DNA of 52,955 nt from Prevotella sp. DNF00663 (GCF_001553265.1 NZ_KQ960625.1:1-52955); one strand, 5' to 3'; positions 9,872-19,070 are shown, counted from the stretch's first letter. Numbers and translations: made by a program. The notes: generated by a model not told the origin, from the letters alone.

Positions 9872-10774
9872 TTGATTACGCAGCTGTCGATACTTCTGCC
9901 CACCTACAACTGCTATTGTATGCGTTTGGTGGCCGCATTGCATGCTCAATGTGCTGCCATTCGTGCTTTAACATTTGAGATAATCGTAGCCGACGATGCT
10001 TCCACGGAGCACCGCTATGTGGAAGCTAATCGCTCTATTTGGCAGTTCGACCACGTGTCTTATATCGAATGCGAAGTCAATCGTGGTCGTTCGGGTATTC
10101 GAAACTTCCTTACTGCGCAATCACATTATCCCTTTTTGCTCTTTATTGATGGCGATTTGGCGCTCGATAATCCTCATTTCATCTTGCAATATCTATCCTC
10201 ACAGGCCGATATCGTGGTAGGTGGAATAACTATTGGAGGCACTGTAGAACTTTGGAAGGACAATCTTCGATGGCTCTATGAGAAACGGTCGGAGTGTAAA
10301 CATACCGTCGAAAGAAGACAGCAGTACGGTTTTCGGCAGTTTCGTAGTACTAATTTCCTTGTTCGTAGAGTTGTTGCCGAGCGGTGTCCGTTTGATGAAA
10401 GTATCCGAATCTACGGTTATGAAGACGTGTTGTTTGGCAAGCTCGTTGAGCAACAGGGCTTTACTATTGCGCATATTGACAATCCCGTGCAGCTCAATGA
10501 GTTTGAGTCGAACGCTCTTTTCTTACAAAAAACAGAGCAATCTTTGCGTGTTTTATCCGGTTGTCGCAATCGATTGCAGGGTTATTCGTCCTTACTTCAC
10601 GTGATCGAAATACTTCATCGGCTTCGATTGCATCCCTTTTTCAAACAGCTATACCATCTCTTTGGTTCCCGTATCAAACATAGGTTGGAAGGCAATAAAC
10701 CCAATGTTTTTCTGTTAAATATATACAAGCTTCTCTTTTTAGCTAGCCTTATCAATCCTAAAGAAGACGTATGA
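9872..10774 (+). CDS. Family 2 glycosyltransferase
   Basis: A 300-residue GT-A fold enzyme that should transfer a sugar from a nucleotide donor. The N-terminal SILLPTYN, then VADDAST, NRGRSGIRN and the metal-binding-type LLFIDGD (about residues 87-93) are typical of GT2. A later FDESIRIYGYEDVLFG resembles the acceptor-side GYEDxD segment of galactosyltransferase-like members. No strong membrane segment is seen. Translation appears to start at TTG 9872, six bases after rdgB; no better in-frame start precedes the conserved SILLPTYN. The stop overlaps the porZ start by four bases. The acceptor is unknown. Confidence 0.85.
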   Translation: MITQLSILLPTYNCYCMRLVAALHAQCAAIRALTFEIIVADDASTEHRYVEANRSIWQFDHVSYIECEVNRGRSGIRNFLTAQSHYPFLLFIDGDLALDNPHFILQYLSSQADIVVGGITIGGTVELWKDNLRWLYEKRSECKHTVERRQQYGFRQFRSTNFLVRRVVAERCPFDESIRIYGYEDVLFGKLVEQQGFTIAHIDNPVQLNEFESNALFLQKTEQSLRVLSGCRNRLQGYSSLLHVIEILHRLRLHPFFKQLYHLFGSRIKHRLEGNKPNVFLLNIYKLLFLASLINPKEDV

Positions 10775-12768
10775 AACAACGAATATTCAATTTGATAACC
10801 TTCCTTTGTGTCGCTTGTACTGCCTTACAAGCCGCGTCTATCGGCACATGGAAGGCTTATCGTGCTTACAGTGATATTACCGATGTGCAGCAAGGTGGCA
10901 ATATGCTCTATGTGTTGGCATCTAAAAGCCTGTACACTTACAACAAAAATGACCACAGCTTGCAACTTTATGACAAGACCAATGGGTTGAGTGGTACCGA
11001 TATTTCGTTTATAGCATGGTCGCAAACTGTCCGTAAACTTATCATTGTTTATACCGACGGGAACATCGATTTGCTCTCTGCTGATGGGCGAACTACCAAT
11101 ATTTTAGGCTATTATAATGCCAGTATTGCCGGCGATAAAACGATCTATGGGGTTGATATCAACGGCAAATTTGCCTATCTTTCCACCGGTTTCGGAGTTG
11201 TCAAGGTCAATATGGACAATGCCGAAATAGCTGAAACATATCATCTCGGATTCCGTATAGACTATACATATATTGATGGTGCCAAGCTGTATGTGGCTTC
11301 CAGTGTGCAAGGACTTTATGCCGCTGCACTCTCAAGTAATTTGCTTGATAAGGCAGTATGGGCTCGTGTGGGCGATTATCAAGCCTGTGTAAAGTCGATA
11401 GACGATGCCCTCTTGACGCAAGTAAAGTCGTTGAAGCCCGGTGGTCCCAAGTATAATGATTTTGGTTTCCTACTTTTTAAGCATGGAAAACTCTATTCAG
11501 TTCCGGGATATGCAGATAATCTTCCGGCTGTTATCCAGATATTTGATGGGAGCGACTGGGCTGTGACAAATGAAAAACAACCGTCATTGAACCACGTATT
11601 TGTGAACTTTGCGGCGTTGAGTGTAGACCCCACCAATGAGAAGCATGTTTTTGCTTGTGGGCAAACGGGGGTATATGAGTATCTCAACAACGAGATGGTG
11701 AAGGAGTATTCCAATCATAATAGTCCGCTACAGACGGCTTCCACAGTAGGCAACAATAATCGCAATTATGTTGTGACAACTGGACTTTGCCATGACAATA
11801 CAGGTAATCTGTGGGTCATGAATAGCATTAGTCCCTCCACGTCTATCCTTGAATTGCAGAATGACAATACGTGGGAAGCTTTTTACCATAAAGAGTTGAT
11901 GGTCTATAACAATCGTTCTTGGGAGAATATGGCGGATGTTATGTTTGATAGTCGTGGTCTCATGTGGTTTGTCAATAACTTCTATCGTGTACCGGCATTG
12001 GCCTGTTATCAGCCGGCTACCGATGTTATTAAGACTTATCCTACTATTACTAACCAAGACGGAACGCCCCTCCAAATAGGTTATGTGCGTTGTGTGGAAG
12101 AAGATTTGGATAAGAATATATGGGTGGGAACGAATGTCGGACCTGTCTATCTATCTGCTTCCGAGATAGCAAATAATGGAAATACATTCATACAAGTGAA
12201 GGTGGCGCGTAACGATGGTACCAATTTTGCCTCCTACTTATTAAGTGGTGTGGATATTCTCTCAATGGCTATAGATGGTGCCGGGCGCAAATGGTTCGGT
12301 ACAAATGGCAATGGTGTCTACCTCATCAGTGCTGACAACCAGACTGAGTTGCAACATTTTGTGGCATCAAGTAGCCCACTTCTCTCCGACGAGGTACAGA
12401 GTATAGCCATTGACGATGCCTCCGGTGTGGTGTATTTCGGTACATCCAAGGGACTTTGTTCGTATCAAAGCGATGCCACCAAAGCTGCCGATATCATGAC
12501 CAAAGAGACGGTCTATGCCTATCCGAACCCTGTTCGCCCCGACTATACCGGGCCTATCACGGTAGTGGGATTGACCTATGATGCCGATGTTAAGATAGTT
12601 TCGGCAGCCGGATATTTAGTTAAACAAGGGCGCAGCAATGGTGGTACGTTCGTTTGGGACGGCACCGGTACGAATGGAAGGCGTGTCCCTAGTGGAATAT
12701 ATATGGTACAAACGGCTACGCAAGATGGCGATAAAGGAACGGTATGTAAGATTGCCATCATTAATTAA
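10771..12768 (+). CDS. porZ: Type IX secretion component PorZ
   Basis: PorZ is a surface-exposed part of the type IX secretion attachment complex and works with the sortase PorU. In Porphyromonas gingivalis it is reported to bind A-type lipopolysaccharide. This 665-residue protein has a signal peptide (to about LQAAS), the typical start SIGTWKAYRAYSDITDVQQ, and repeated beta-propeller blades (VKSLYTYN-like, NIWVGTNVGPVYL, RKWFGTNGNGVYLI, VVYFGTSKGLCSY). It ends in a type A sorting-like C-terminal domain (YAYPNPVRPDYTGPITV to the end). The length fits PorZ. It implies that the cell has T9SS, although no other porin-complex gene is in the window. The ATGA overlap couples it to the preceding glycosyltransferase. 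Confidence 0.88.
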   Translation: MKQRIFNLITFLCVACTALQAASIGTWKAYRAYSDITDVQQGGNMLYVLASKSLYTYNKNDHSLQLYDKTNGLSGTDISFIAWSQTVRKLIIVYTDGNIDLLSADGRTTNILGYYNASIAGDKTIYGVDINGKFAYLSTGFGVVKVNMDNAEIAETYHLGFRIDYTYIDGAKLYVASSVQGLYAAALSSNLLDKAVWARVGDYQACVKSIDDALLTQVKSLKPGGPKYNDFGFLLFKHGKLYSVPGYADNLPAVIQIFDGSDWAVTNEKQPSLNHVFVNFAALSVDPTNEKHVFACGQTGVYEYLNNEMVKEYSNHNSPLQTASTVGNNNRNYVVTTGLCHDNTGNLWVMNSISPSTSILELQNDNTWEAFYHKELMVYNNRSWENMADVMFDSRGLMWFVNNFYRVPALACYQPATDVIKTYPTITNQDGTPLQIGYVRCVEEDLDKNIWVGTNVGPVYLSASEIANNGNTFIQVKVARNDGTNFASYLLSGVDILSMAIDGAGRKWFGTNGNGVYLISADNQTELQHFVASSSPLLSDEVQSIAIDDASGVVYFGTSKGLCSYQSDATKAADIMTKETVYAYPNPVRPDYTGPITVVGLTYDADVKIVSAAGYLVKQGRSNGGTFVWDGTGTNGRRVPSGIYMVQTATQDGDKGTVCKIAIIN

Positions 12769-12776
12769 CCAGTATT

Positions 12777-14189
12777 ATGCGACAGTATATACATACTCAT
12801 TGGGCTATTGCCATTATTCTATGCTTCTTCCCTGTTGCCTTATGGGCCCTGCTACAGTTACAACCTACATTTGATGATTGGACTTACTTGACGACTCCCT
12901 ACACCGGAAAACTATCGGAAGTCATTTTTCCTGCAGGCGTCTATTGGCGTCCGTTCGACGGATTGATAGGCTATGTGCTGGGCTTCAATTACCATCTATT
13001 CCCTGCGCTCAACCATCTGATAGTGCTTTTGGGACATACTTTGGCTGCCGTATGTGTATTCCTTTTGTGCCAAAAATTGAAGTTTAAGGCTGCTTCTACA
13101 AACATAGCTACCTTGTTTTTCTATCTTGCTCCGGGCATGTTGGGCACGGTGTTGGATATCGATTCCATTAACCAGACTTACTCAGCTTTGTGGGGATTGA
13201 TAGGACTTCTACTTTTTTTGCGTTATCAAGGTAGCGTTCGTATTGCTTGTTATGTCGTTTGTTGTTATTTTGCAGTGCTTTCCAAGGAGAACGGAATCCT
13301 TTGGTTTGCCATTATCCCTCTCTTTGCTTGGGGAATCAATAGGCTTTCCATGCGTTGCTTATGGCAGTTTGCCGGTCTTGCATTTGGCTGCATATTGCTG
13401 TATGGTATTGCAAGATTGTCATTGCCCAACAGTGGGATGTATGTCAACAATGAATATTATAGTTTTGCTTTGGCAGTCAAGATCAAGAATATCGCCAAGT
13501 TTGTGGCAGTTACATGTGTCCCTACTGATTATGTAGGTCTCATGCATCGAAGCCCTATTGGTATTGCCGGTGCAGTCTTAACCTTCTTTATGGCCATGCC
13601 GTTTTACCTGTCATTGTTTGCTTCAAAGGTCCGTTATTGGCGCGAACGGACGTTTTGGATGTTCCTATTCTACATTTTCTTAGGTGCTTCCATTCACTTG
13701 GCAACTATCTTTACCGTCATGCATGCCTACGCTTCTTTAGGTTTGGAAGCTCTCTTGGTAGCCTATCTGCTAGATAAGCAAACAGTCTCTAAGCGTATCA
13801 TAGGTTTCACCTTATTATATATGGTGTCTGCTTTCATGATAGCCACTTCCCATTGGGATGCTGCAAGAGCAGCAGGGCAATTGGCTCAACGTATGGGAGA
13901 GAACACGCTGCGAGTGCTCAAAAATCCAGTTGATAGCGTTTATAGCATCATGTTGGAAGACACTGTAATACATTATTCTTCGTTCCTTGTACCTCCTGCC
14001 AAGGCTTTTGGTTGGGGTAGAGCTGCCATACATGCAAGCAAATACCGATGGCCGAAAGAATGGAAAGATACATTGATACAGCGTGATAATAAGGCTGCTA
14101 TCCCACGATTGGTAAAACTTGCACATCAAAAGGGCTATCGCTGCGTGATGGTTTATGATGGGGAGAGAATGAAGGTGGTGTCTCGATAG
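12777..14189 (+). CDS. Polytopic membrane protein, GT-C glycosyltransferase-like
   Basis: A 470-residue protein with about ten hydrophobic segments spread over residues 5-360 and a soluble C-terminal tail of about 100 residues. An acidic motif, FDDWTYL, lies in the first periplasmic loop (about residue 32), and SKENG lies between later helices. This pattern is typical of GT-C enzymes that use lipid-linked sugars, such as dolichyl-phosphate-mannose-type transferases. I cannot assign a subfamily. It starts eight bases after porZ and closes the leuS operon, which places it with a GT2 enzyme and a lipopolysaccharide-binding secretion protein. A non-enzymatic membrane role remains possible. Confidence 0.6.
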   Translation: MRQYIHTHWAIAIILCFFPVALWALLQLQPTFDDWTYLTTPYTGKLSEVIFPAGVYWRPFDGLIGYVLGFNYHLFPALNHLIVLLGHTLAAVCVFLLCQKLKFKAASTNIATLFFYLAPGMLGTVLDIDSINQTYSALWGLIGLLLFLRYQGSVRIACYVVCCYFAVLSKENGILWFAIIPLFAWGINRLSMRCLWQFAGLAFGCILLYGIARLSLPNSGMYVNNEYYSFALAVKIKNIAKFVAVTCVPTDYVGLMHRSPIGIAGAVLTFFMAMPFYLSLFASKVRYWRERTFWMFLFYIFLGASIHLATIFTVMHAYASLGLEALLVAYLLDKQTVSKRIIGFTLLYMVSAFMIATSHWDAARAAGQLAQRMGENTLRVLKNPVDSVYSIMLEDTVIHYSSFLVPPAKAFGWGRAAIHASKYRWPKEWKDTLIQRDNKAAIPRLVKLAHQKGYRCVMVYDGERMKVVSR

Positions 14190-14356
14190 TTTCGTATTAT
14201 CACTTGCCTGCATATCTCTTTAGTGTACAAAGATACTCTATTAGATTTAGTCTTTCCAAACAAATAGCATATTATTAGTGCATACATAGCAATGGTTCTT
14301 GGAGATGATGTTTCCCGTGCTAACCTATAATATATTGTGTCATTCGATAAGACTTA

Positions 14357-14397
14357 TTAAAAACAAAAGGATTACCATTCATCTCAAATGGTAATCC
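14357..14397 (-). terminator. Rho-independent terminator
   Basis: On the minus strand GGATTACCATT pairs with AATGGTAATCC around a 7-nt loop (arms 14387-14397 and 14369-14379), followed by TTTTGTTTTT. It lies 39 bases after the truncated receptor gene and points the same way. The 14190-14356 stretch shows no gene. Confidence 0.85.
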
Positions 14398-14435
14398 CTT
14401 ACTGTTAGCACCACGACTGGTGCCTATTGACTAAA

Positions 14436-14627
14436 TTAGAGAGTTATGCTTACACCGCCATACCATGTTGCACCGTATACTGGAGCATACATGAAGGCTG
14501 CATCATCGATATGTTTGCCTGTTACGATGCTTTTCACATCACCAAAAAGCATCGCGTCTGTATCTTGCGCCACGCAGTGTAGCACTGCCATCAAGGCAAA
14601 GAGTGCTACGAAATACATTCTTTTCAT
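14436..14627 (-). pseudogene. TonB-dependent receptor remnant with large internal deletion
   Basis: The 63-residue frame has a signal peptide (MKRMYFVALFALMAVLHCVAQ). The characteristic start of a Bacteroidota TonB receptor follows (DAMLFGDVKSIVTGKH). It then jumps to what looks like the last strand of such a barrel (MYAPVYGATWYGGVSITL). Intact relatives are many hundreds of residues long, so nearly the whole plug and barrel are missing while the frame is kept. A -7 box and a terminator still flank it, so a short exported peptide could be made. It could instead be a genuine small secreted protein, but the match to both ends of a receptor argues for a deletion product. Confidence 0.65.
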
Positions 14628-14655
14628 ATTATTGAAGTTACTGTTTTATCCGGTG

Positions 14656-14663
14656 CAAAATTA
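14656..14663 (-). promoter_or_regulatory. -7 box upstream of the receptor remnant
   Basis: TAATTTTG on the minus strand, 29 bases before the start codon of the truncated receptor. It fits TAnnTTTG. Confidence 0.55.
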
Positions 14664-14792
14664 TACTTTGTTTTATATATCAACAATACTTAAAAGTAGG
14701 TAAACATTTCTTGATTTTCTGTGGTATTGAGTTTTTAGGTATTATAAGTAAGTATTGTAAAGTGTAAATATATGCTTTCAGATGGAATTGTT

Positions 14793-14800
14793 TACCTTTG
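14793..14800 (+). promoter_or_regulatory. -7 box almost touching the dipeptidase start
   Basis: TACCTTTG ends four bases before the ATG at 14805. If it is used, transcription starts at or just around the start codon and the message is nearly leaderless. It also argues against a start at 14772, which would lie upstream of the promoter. Confidence 0.55.
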
Positions 14801-14804
14801 TGGT

Positions 14805-15482
14805 ATGAAGAAGGTTTGTTTTTCATTTTTATTATGGTTGTTAGCAATGCCATATTGGGCTTTGGCGCAACAGTTAAGTCGCATGGCGCAAAGCTTAGAA
14901 CTCCGTGGTTATGTGAATGTGAAGCAAGTTGAGCCTACGATTCAAGTGAGTCTGATGTATGGGCGTGCCGATAATTTCACGGGGCGGGTGCTTTACGATG
15001 ACTTGCGTGAGGCTTACTTACATCCCCAAGCAGCCGCAGCACTGGCACGAGCACAGCGTCGGTTGAAGCAATTACGCCCCGACTTGTCACTCAAGGTGTA
15101 CGATGCGGCTCGTCCTATGAGTATCCAACAGAAGATGTGGGACTGTGTGAAGAATACGTCGAAAGATATTTATGTGAGCAATCCGGCGCATGGTGGCGGT
15201 TTACACAACTATGGGTTGGCGGTTGATATCACTTTGTGTGATGCGCGAGGTGACACGCTTGATATGGGAACGAAGATAGATTATATGGGTGCGGCAGCTC
15301 ATATAGACCGCGAAGATGCACTGGTGGCCGAGCGCAAAATCAGTCGTCGGGCACGCGATAATCGCCGATTGTTACGTCAAGTGATGCGTTATGCCGGTTT
15401 CAGAGGACTGCGCACGGAGTGGTGGCATTTTAATTTTAAGAGTCGGGCAGAGGCGAAACGTGCCTACCAAGTGATTAAATAA
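14805..15482 (+). CDS. M15D-type D-Ala-D-Ala dipeptidase (VanX/DdpX family)
   Basis: These zinc enzymes cleave D-alanyl-D-alanine dipeptides in cell-wall turnover. The protein has a signal peptide (MKKVCFSFLLWLLAMPYWALAQ) and the family landmarks YDAARPMS, the zinc-binding HNYGLAVD (SxHxxGxAxD type) and the C-terminal catalytic EWWHFNF. The start at 14805 (225 residues) is preferred over an upstream in-frame ATG at 14772. The upstream start would put 11 hydrophilic residues before the signal peptide and lie before the -7 box. It is probably periplasmic and recycles cell-wall peptides. Vancomycin resistance is not implied, since no vanH or vanA partner is present. Confidence 0.88.
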   Translation: MKKVCFSFLLWLLAMPYWALAQQLSRMAQSLELRGYVNVKQVEPTIQVSLMYGRADNFTGRVLYDDLREAYLHPQAAAALARAQRRLKQLRPDLSLKVYDAARPMSIQQKMWDCVKNTSKDIYVSNPAHGGGLHNYGLAVDITLCDARGDTLDMGTKIDYMGAAAHIDREDALVAERKISRRARDNRRLLRQVMRYAGFRGLRTEWWHFNFKSRAEAKRAYQVIK

Positions 15483-15509
15483 GGAGGATAGATTTCTGAA
15501 TTTTGTCCA

Positions 15510-15571
15510 AAGGACAATTCTTTTAATTACCGTAAACCTAAAGGCTTACAGTAATTAAGTGGTTGTCTTTT
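15510..15571. terminator. Shared hairpin between convergent genes
   Basis: The inner arms AATTACCGTAA and TTACAGTAATT (15525-15535 and 15545-15555) and outer arms AAGGACAA and TTGTCTTT (15510-15517 and 15563-15570) form a long interrupted stem. It ends in T-rich sequence on the plus side, placed between two converging genes, so it may end both transcripts. Confidence 0.6.
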
Positions 15572-15591
15572 AGACAGTATACTATTACAAA

Positions 15592-16551
15592 TTAATCCTC
15601 AACACACTTCATATTTTGAGCCAACTGGGCTACGGAGCTGGCTCCGACGAGCACACTTGTCACGCCTTGTTGTTCTAAAATCCATCGCAAAGCTTTCTCT
15701 GCGAGTGTGTGTCCGGCTGCTTCGGCCTCTTGGTTCCATGTTCTGAGTTGCGCAAGAAGTTCGGGTGTGAGTCGCTCTTCGGGCAATGATGTGTGATGAG
15801 CCATGCGACTATCAGCCGGGATACCGTCTAGATAACGGTTGGTAAGCAGTCCTTGGGCAAGCGGAGAGAAGCTGATGAAGCCGATACCATGGGTGCGGCA
15901 ATATTCCAATTGTCCTTCGTCCATAGGCTTACGGTTTATCATATTCAGGCAATCTTGGTAGATAAGCAACGGCACATCGCGCTTGCGTAGATACTTGTCG
16001 GCTTTCTTCAAGGCTTCCAACGGCCAACGGCTGATGCCCACATAGAGTGCTTTTCCCGCGCGTACAATATCTACTAAGGCTTGCAAAGTTTCTTCGATAG
16101 GGGTCTCTGGGTCGAATCTATGGCTGTAGAAGAGGTCTACATAGTCCAAATGCATGCGTCTAAGACTTTGGTCAATGCTTGCCATGAGATACTTACGAGA
16201 GCCCCATTCACCGTAAGGACCGGGCCACATGTCGTATCCGGCCTTTGAAGATATGAAGAGTTCGTCGCGATATGGGCGGAAATCATCGTCCATCAAGCGC
16301 CCCATTGTTTCTTCTGCCGTGCCGTAAGGAGGACCGTAGTTGTTGGCCAAATCGAAGTGGGTGATACCATGGTCGAATGCGTAGTGGGTGATAGCGCGGC
16401 TTCGTTCGTAAGGGTCTACGCCTCCGAAATTGTGCCAAAAGCCCAGTGAGATACGTGGAAGTTTCACTCCTGTGTTGCCACAACGGGCATAGAGTGTGCC
16501 GGAATGGTCGTAACGCTCTTCCGCTGCTGTGTACCGTAGTTTGAGATTCAT
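15592..16551 (-). CDS. Aldo/keto reductase, YghZ-like
   Basis: NADPH-dependent reductase of the AKR superfamily, probably acting on small aldehydes such as L-glyceraldehyde 3-phosphate as in E. coli YghZ. The 319 residues form a TIM barrel with catalytic Asp and Tyr in FDLANNYGPPYGTAEE, Lys in FISSKAGYDMWPGPYG and His in DLFYSHRFDPETP. A C-terminal NADPH site, SVLVGASSVAQLAQN, follows. The GPYGEWGSRKYL stretch is typical of the YghZ/Kv-beta-like subgroup. It lies 122 bases after ispG; the intervening DNA is a low-complexity run of GAGTTAGAAG-like repeats and its inverted copy. The true substrate is unknown. Confidence 0.88.
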   Translation of the reverse strand: MNLKLRYTAAEERYDHSGTLYARCGNTGVKLPRISLGFWHNFGGVDPYERSRAITHYAFDHGITHFDLANNYGPPYGTAEETMGRLMDDDFRPYRDELFISSKAGYDMWPGPYGEWGSRKYLMASIDQSLRRMHLDYVDLFYSHRFDPETPIEETLQALVDIVRAGKALYVGISRWPLEALKKADKYLRKRDVPLLIYQDCLNMINRKPMDEGQLEYCRTHGIGFISFSPLAQGLLTNRYLDGIPADSRMAHHTSLPEERLTPELLAQLRTWNQEAEAAGHTLAEKALRWILEQQGVTSVLVGASSVAQLAQNMKCVED

Positions 16552-16673
16552 GCTCTTTGTAGAATTAGTAGTTAGTAGTGAAGAGTTAGAAGTTTTTAGA
16601 ATGAGGAATTAGGAATGAAAAGCTGTATCTTATTTTAATCAACTTCTCACTCCTAAATCCTCACTTCTCACTC

Positions 16674-18545
16674 TTAACTCAAAACTTTGTCGCTTTCAAT
16701 CAGATTGAGTAGATGTTCCACGGCCACCTCTTGAGGGATGTTTCTCTCTACACATTCCTGTCGGCGATAGAGCGAAACCTTGCCCGGACCGGCTCCTACG
16801 TAACCGTAATCGGCATCGGCCATCTCGCCCGGACCGTTCACAATACAGCCCATGATACCAATCTTGAGACCCTTCATATCCTTGGTTGCCTCACGAATTT
16901 GGGCGATGGTCTGTTGCAAATTATATAAGGTGCGACCGCAACCGGGGCAGCTGATGTATTCTGTTCGGGTGGTACGAAGGCGCGAAGCCTGCAATATTCC
17001 ATAGGCGGTTTGGTCGATGAAGCTTTGTGGAATGGTACCATCGTTCATCAGCCAGATACCGTCGGTGAGTCCGTCTATCATCAATGCGCCCATGTCGGCT
17101 GCTGCTTCGAGCTGCAAATCGCTCTTTTCAAGCTGTGAATGGCGATACATCTGTGCGAAGATAACAGGGTTTTCAACTCCCGCATTCATCATCTCGTGAA
17201 CCAAAGCACGCTGCTCTCCTAATCTGTTTTGGTGATTTGAAGCACATACGACCACCACTTCTGGGTGACTCTTGAGGCATGCCAAATACTCTTCTGTGGG
17301 ACAGCCATATTGCAGAACGAGGAATTTGAGCGGAGCAGAAACCTGTCCTATAAATGGCATAGCGCTTACCGGGAAGATGGGGAAGATGTGAGAAACGTCT
17401 CCACCTTGGCTTGCTAATTCGGCGTATGTGTTGAAATCGAGGATGTAGTTCTGTCCGGGGAACAACTTGTCGGGCATTGCCGAGCCGGCATAAATATAGT
17501 CCGGACGTTGCGAGGGAGTCTGCTTGTCGCGGCTATCGTCGTTTCCCAGATTACCGATAACCACAGGAACCTGTGTTCCACCCACGTGGTGTACGGGTTT
17601 GGTGTGGCGTCGTTCAGGGCGCAACCAGTCGAAACCGGTATATGGCTCGGCCGGAATGAGCATGTGACCGCTATGCTTTCCGAGGTAATCTACCAAGTGA
17701 CGAGCCACAGGAATCTCGCATTCCGGCTCCTCGCTGAGCGATACACGAATGGTATTACCGATGCCATCGGCCAATAAAGCACCAATTCCTACAGCGCTTT
17801 TGATACGTCCATCTTCGCCTTCTCCGGCTTCCGTGACGCCCAAATGCAGCGGATAGTGCATGTCTTCGCGCTCCATCGTGTCGACCAAGAGGCGCATGCT
17901 GCGTACCATGACCACCGTATTTGATGACTTGATGGAGATGACTACGTCGTTGAAATTTTCTTTTTTGCAGATACGGAGAAACTCCATACAACTCTCAACG
18001 ATACCTTCCGGTGTGTCACCATATCGGTTGCGAATGCGATCAGAGAGCGATCCATGGTTCACACCGATACGAATTGCCGTGTGATTCTCCTTACAAATGT
18101 TGAGAAACGGTACGAATCTATCCTCTATCTTCTTTAACTCTTGCGCATATTCCTCGTCGGTATATTCCAACTTAATGAACTTGCGAGCAGGGTCAACATA
18201 GTTTCCCGGATTCACTCTTACTTTTTCTGCGTAGTGAGCAGCCACGTCGGCTACGTTGGGATTGAAGTGTACATCGGCCACAAGTGGGGTGTTGTAGCCA
18301 CGCGATCGAATGCCCGCGTTGATGTTTTTGAGGTTTTCTGCCTCCTTTGAACCTTGTGTTGTGAGTCGCACGAGTTCTCCTCCTGCGCGGATGATACGCT
18401 CTGCTTGTTCCACACAAGCATCGGTATCGTTGGTGTTGGTGGTCGTCATCGACTGTACACGGACAGGATTTTCGCCGCCCATGTCGATGGCTCCGATATG
18501 TACAACGGATGATTTGCGCCGTTGATAATTGAATAAATCTATCAT
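16674..18545 (-). CDS. ispG: 4-hydroxy-3-methylbut-2-enyl diphosphate synthase
   Basis: IspG (GcpE) converts MEcPP to HMBPP in the non-mevalonate isoprenoid pathway using a 4Fe-4S cluster. The 623-residue protein is the long form found in Bacteroidota and plants, with an extra central domain (about 290-510) between the TIM barrel and the iron-sulfur domain. The barrel starts with ENPVRVQSMTTT and includes LVADVHFNP and RVNPGNY. Cluster ligands appear in SCPGCGRTLYN and IGIMGCIVNGPGE near the C-terminus. Its start overlaps the purE stop by one base, so the two are co-transcribed. Confidence 0.96.
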   Translation of the reverse strand: MIDLFNYQRRKSSVVHIGAIDMGGENPVRVQSMTTTNTNDTDACVEQAERIIRAGGELVRLTTQGSKEAENLKNINAGIRSRGYNTPLVADVHFNPNVADVAAHYAEKVRVNPGNYVDPARKFIKLEYTDEEYAQELKKIEDRFVPFLNICKENHTAIRIGVNHGSLSDRIRNRYGDTPEGIVESCMEFLRICKKENFNDVVISIKSSNTVVMVRSMRLLVDTMEREDMHYPLHLGVTEAGEGEDGRIKSAVGIGALLADGIGNTIRVSLSEEPECEIPVARHLVDYLGKHSGHMLIPAEPYTGFDWLRPERRHTKPVHHVGGTQVPVVIGNLGNDDSRDKQTPSQRPDYIYAGSAMPDKLFPGQNYILDFNTYAELASQGGDVSHIFPIFPVSAMPFIGQVSAPLKFLVLQYGCPTEEYLACLKSHPEVVVVCASNHQNRLGEQRALVHEMMNAGVENPVIFAQMYRHSQLEKSDLQLEAAADMGALMIDGLTDGIWLMNDGTIPQSFIDQTAYGILQASRLRTTRTEYISCPGCGRTLYNLQQTIAQIREATKDMKGLKIGIMGCIVNGPGEMADADYGYVGAGPGKVSLYRRQECVERNIPQEVAVEHLLNLIESDKVLS

Positions 18546-19054
18546 TAGTTGGTCTTGAACTTATAGTCCTTTATATCTGCTAGCTCTGCATTTGCTTTCT
18601 CTATCTTTTGTCCCAAAGACGCTTTCCAAGCGTCAACTTTGGCTGCCATGTCGGCATCGGAGACCGCAATAATCTGCGCCGCGAGGATAGCTGCGTTCTG
18701 AGCTGCATTTATTCCCACCGTAGCTACGGGTATTCCGGGTGGCATTTGGATTATGGAAAGCATGGCGTCAAGCCCATCCAGCATGCCCTTGATAGGCACT
18801 CCAATGACGGGAAGTGGGGTAGATGCGGCGATAACACCGGGCAAAGCGGCCGACATTCCAGCTGCTGCTATGATGACTTTGATACCGCGTTCGCGAGCAC
18901 CTTTGGCAAAAGCTTCGACCGCAGCGGGCGTTCTATGAGCCGAAAGAGCATTCACTTCGAAAGGTATCTCTTGACTTTCGAGCCATTTACAAGCTTTTTC
19001 CATGACGGGCAGATCGCTTGTGCTGCCCATGATAATACTCACAATAGGTTTCAT
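18545..19054 (-). CDS. purE: N5-carboxyaminoimidazole ribonucleotide mutase
   Basis: PurE (class I) rearranges N5-CAIR to CAIR in purine synthesis. The protein has 169 residues, the usual length. It shows the phosphate-binding start IIMGSTSDLPVMEKA, the catalytic His in SAHRTP, and AAAGMSAALPGVIA with PVIGVP. It forms an octamer in known cases. It is followed directly by ispG and preceded 16 bases upstream by a PAP2-type gene. No purK is in the window. Confidence 0.96.
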   Translation of the reverse strand: MKPIVSIIMGSTSDLPVMEKACKWLESQEIPFEVNALSAHRTPAAVEAFAKGARERGIKVIIAAAGMSAALPGVIAASTPLPVIGVPIKGMLDGLDAMLSIIQMPPGIPVATVGINAAQNAAILAAQIIAVSDADMAAKVDAWKASLGQKIEKANAELADIKDYKFKTN

Positions 19055-19070
19055 ATAAATGGATGTTTAA

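Noticed and set aside
14805..15482. Vancomycin resistance gene vanX
   Set aside because: It is a secreted M15D family member with no vanH, vanA or regulator nearby; a cell-wall recycling role is more likely.
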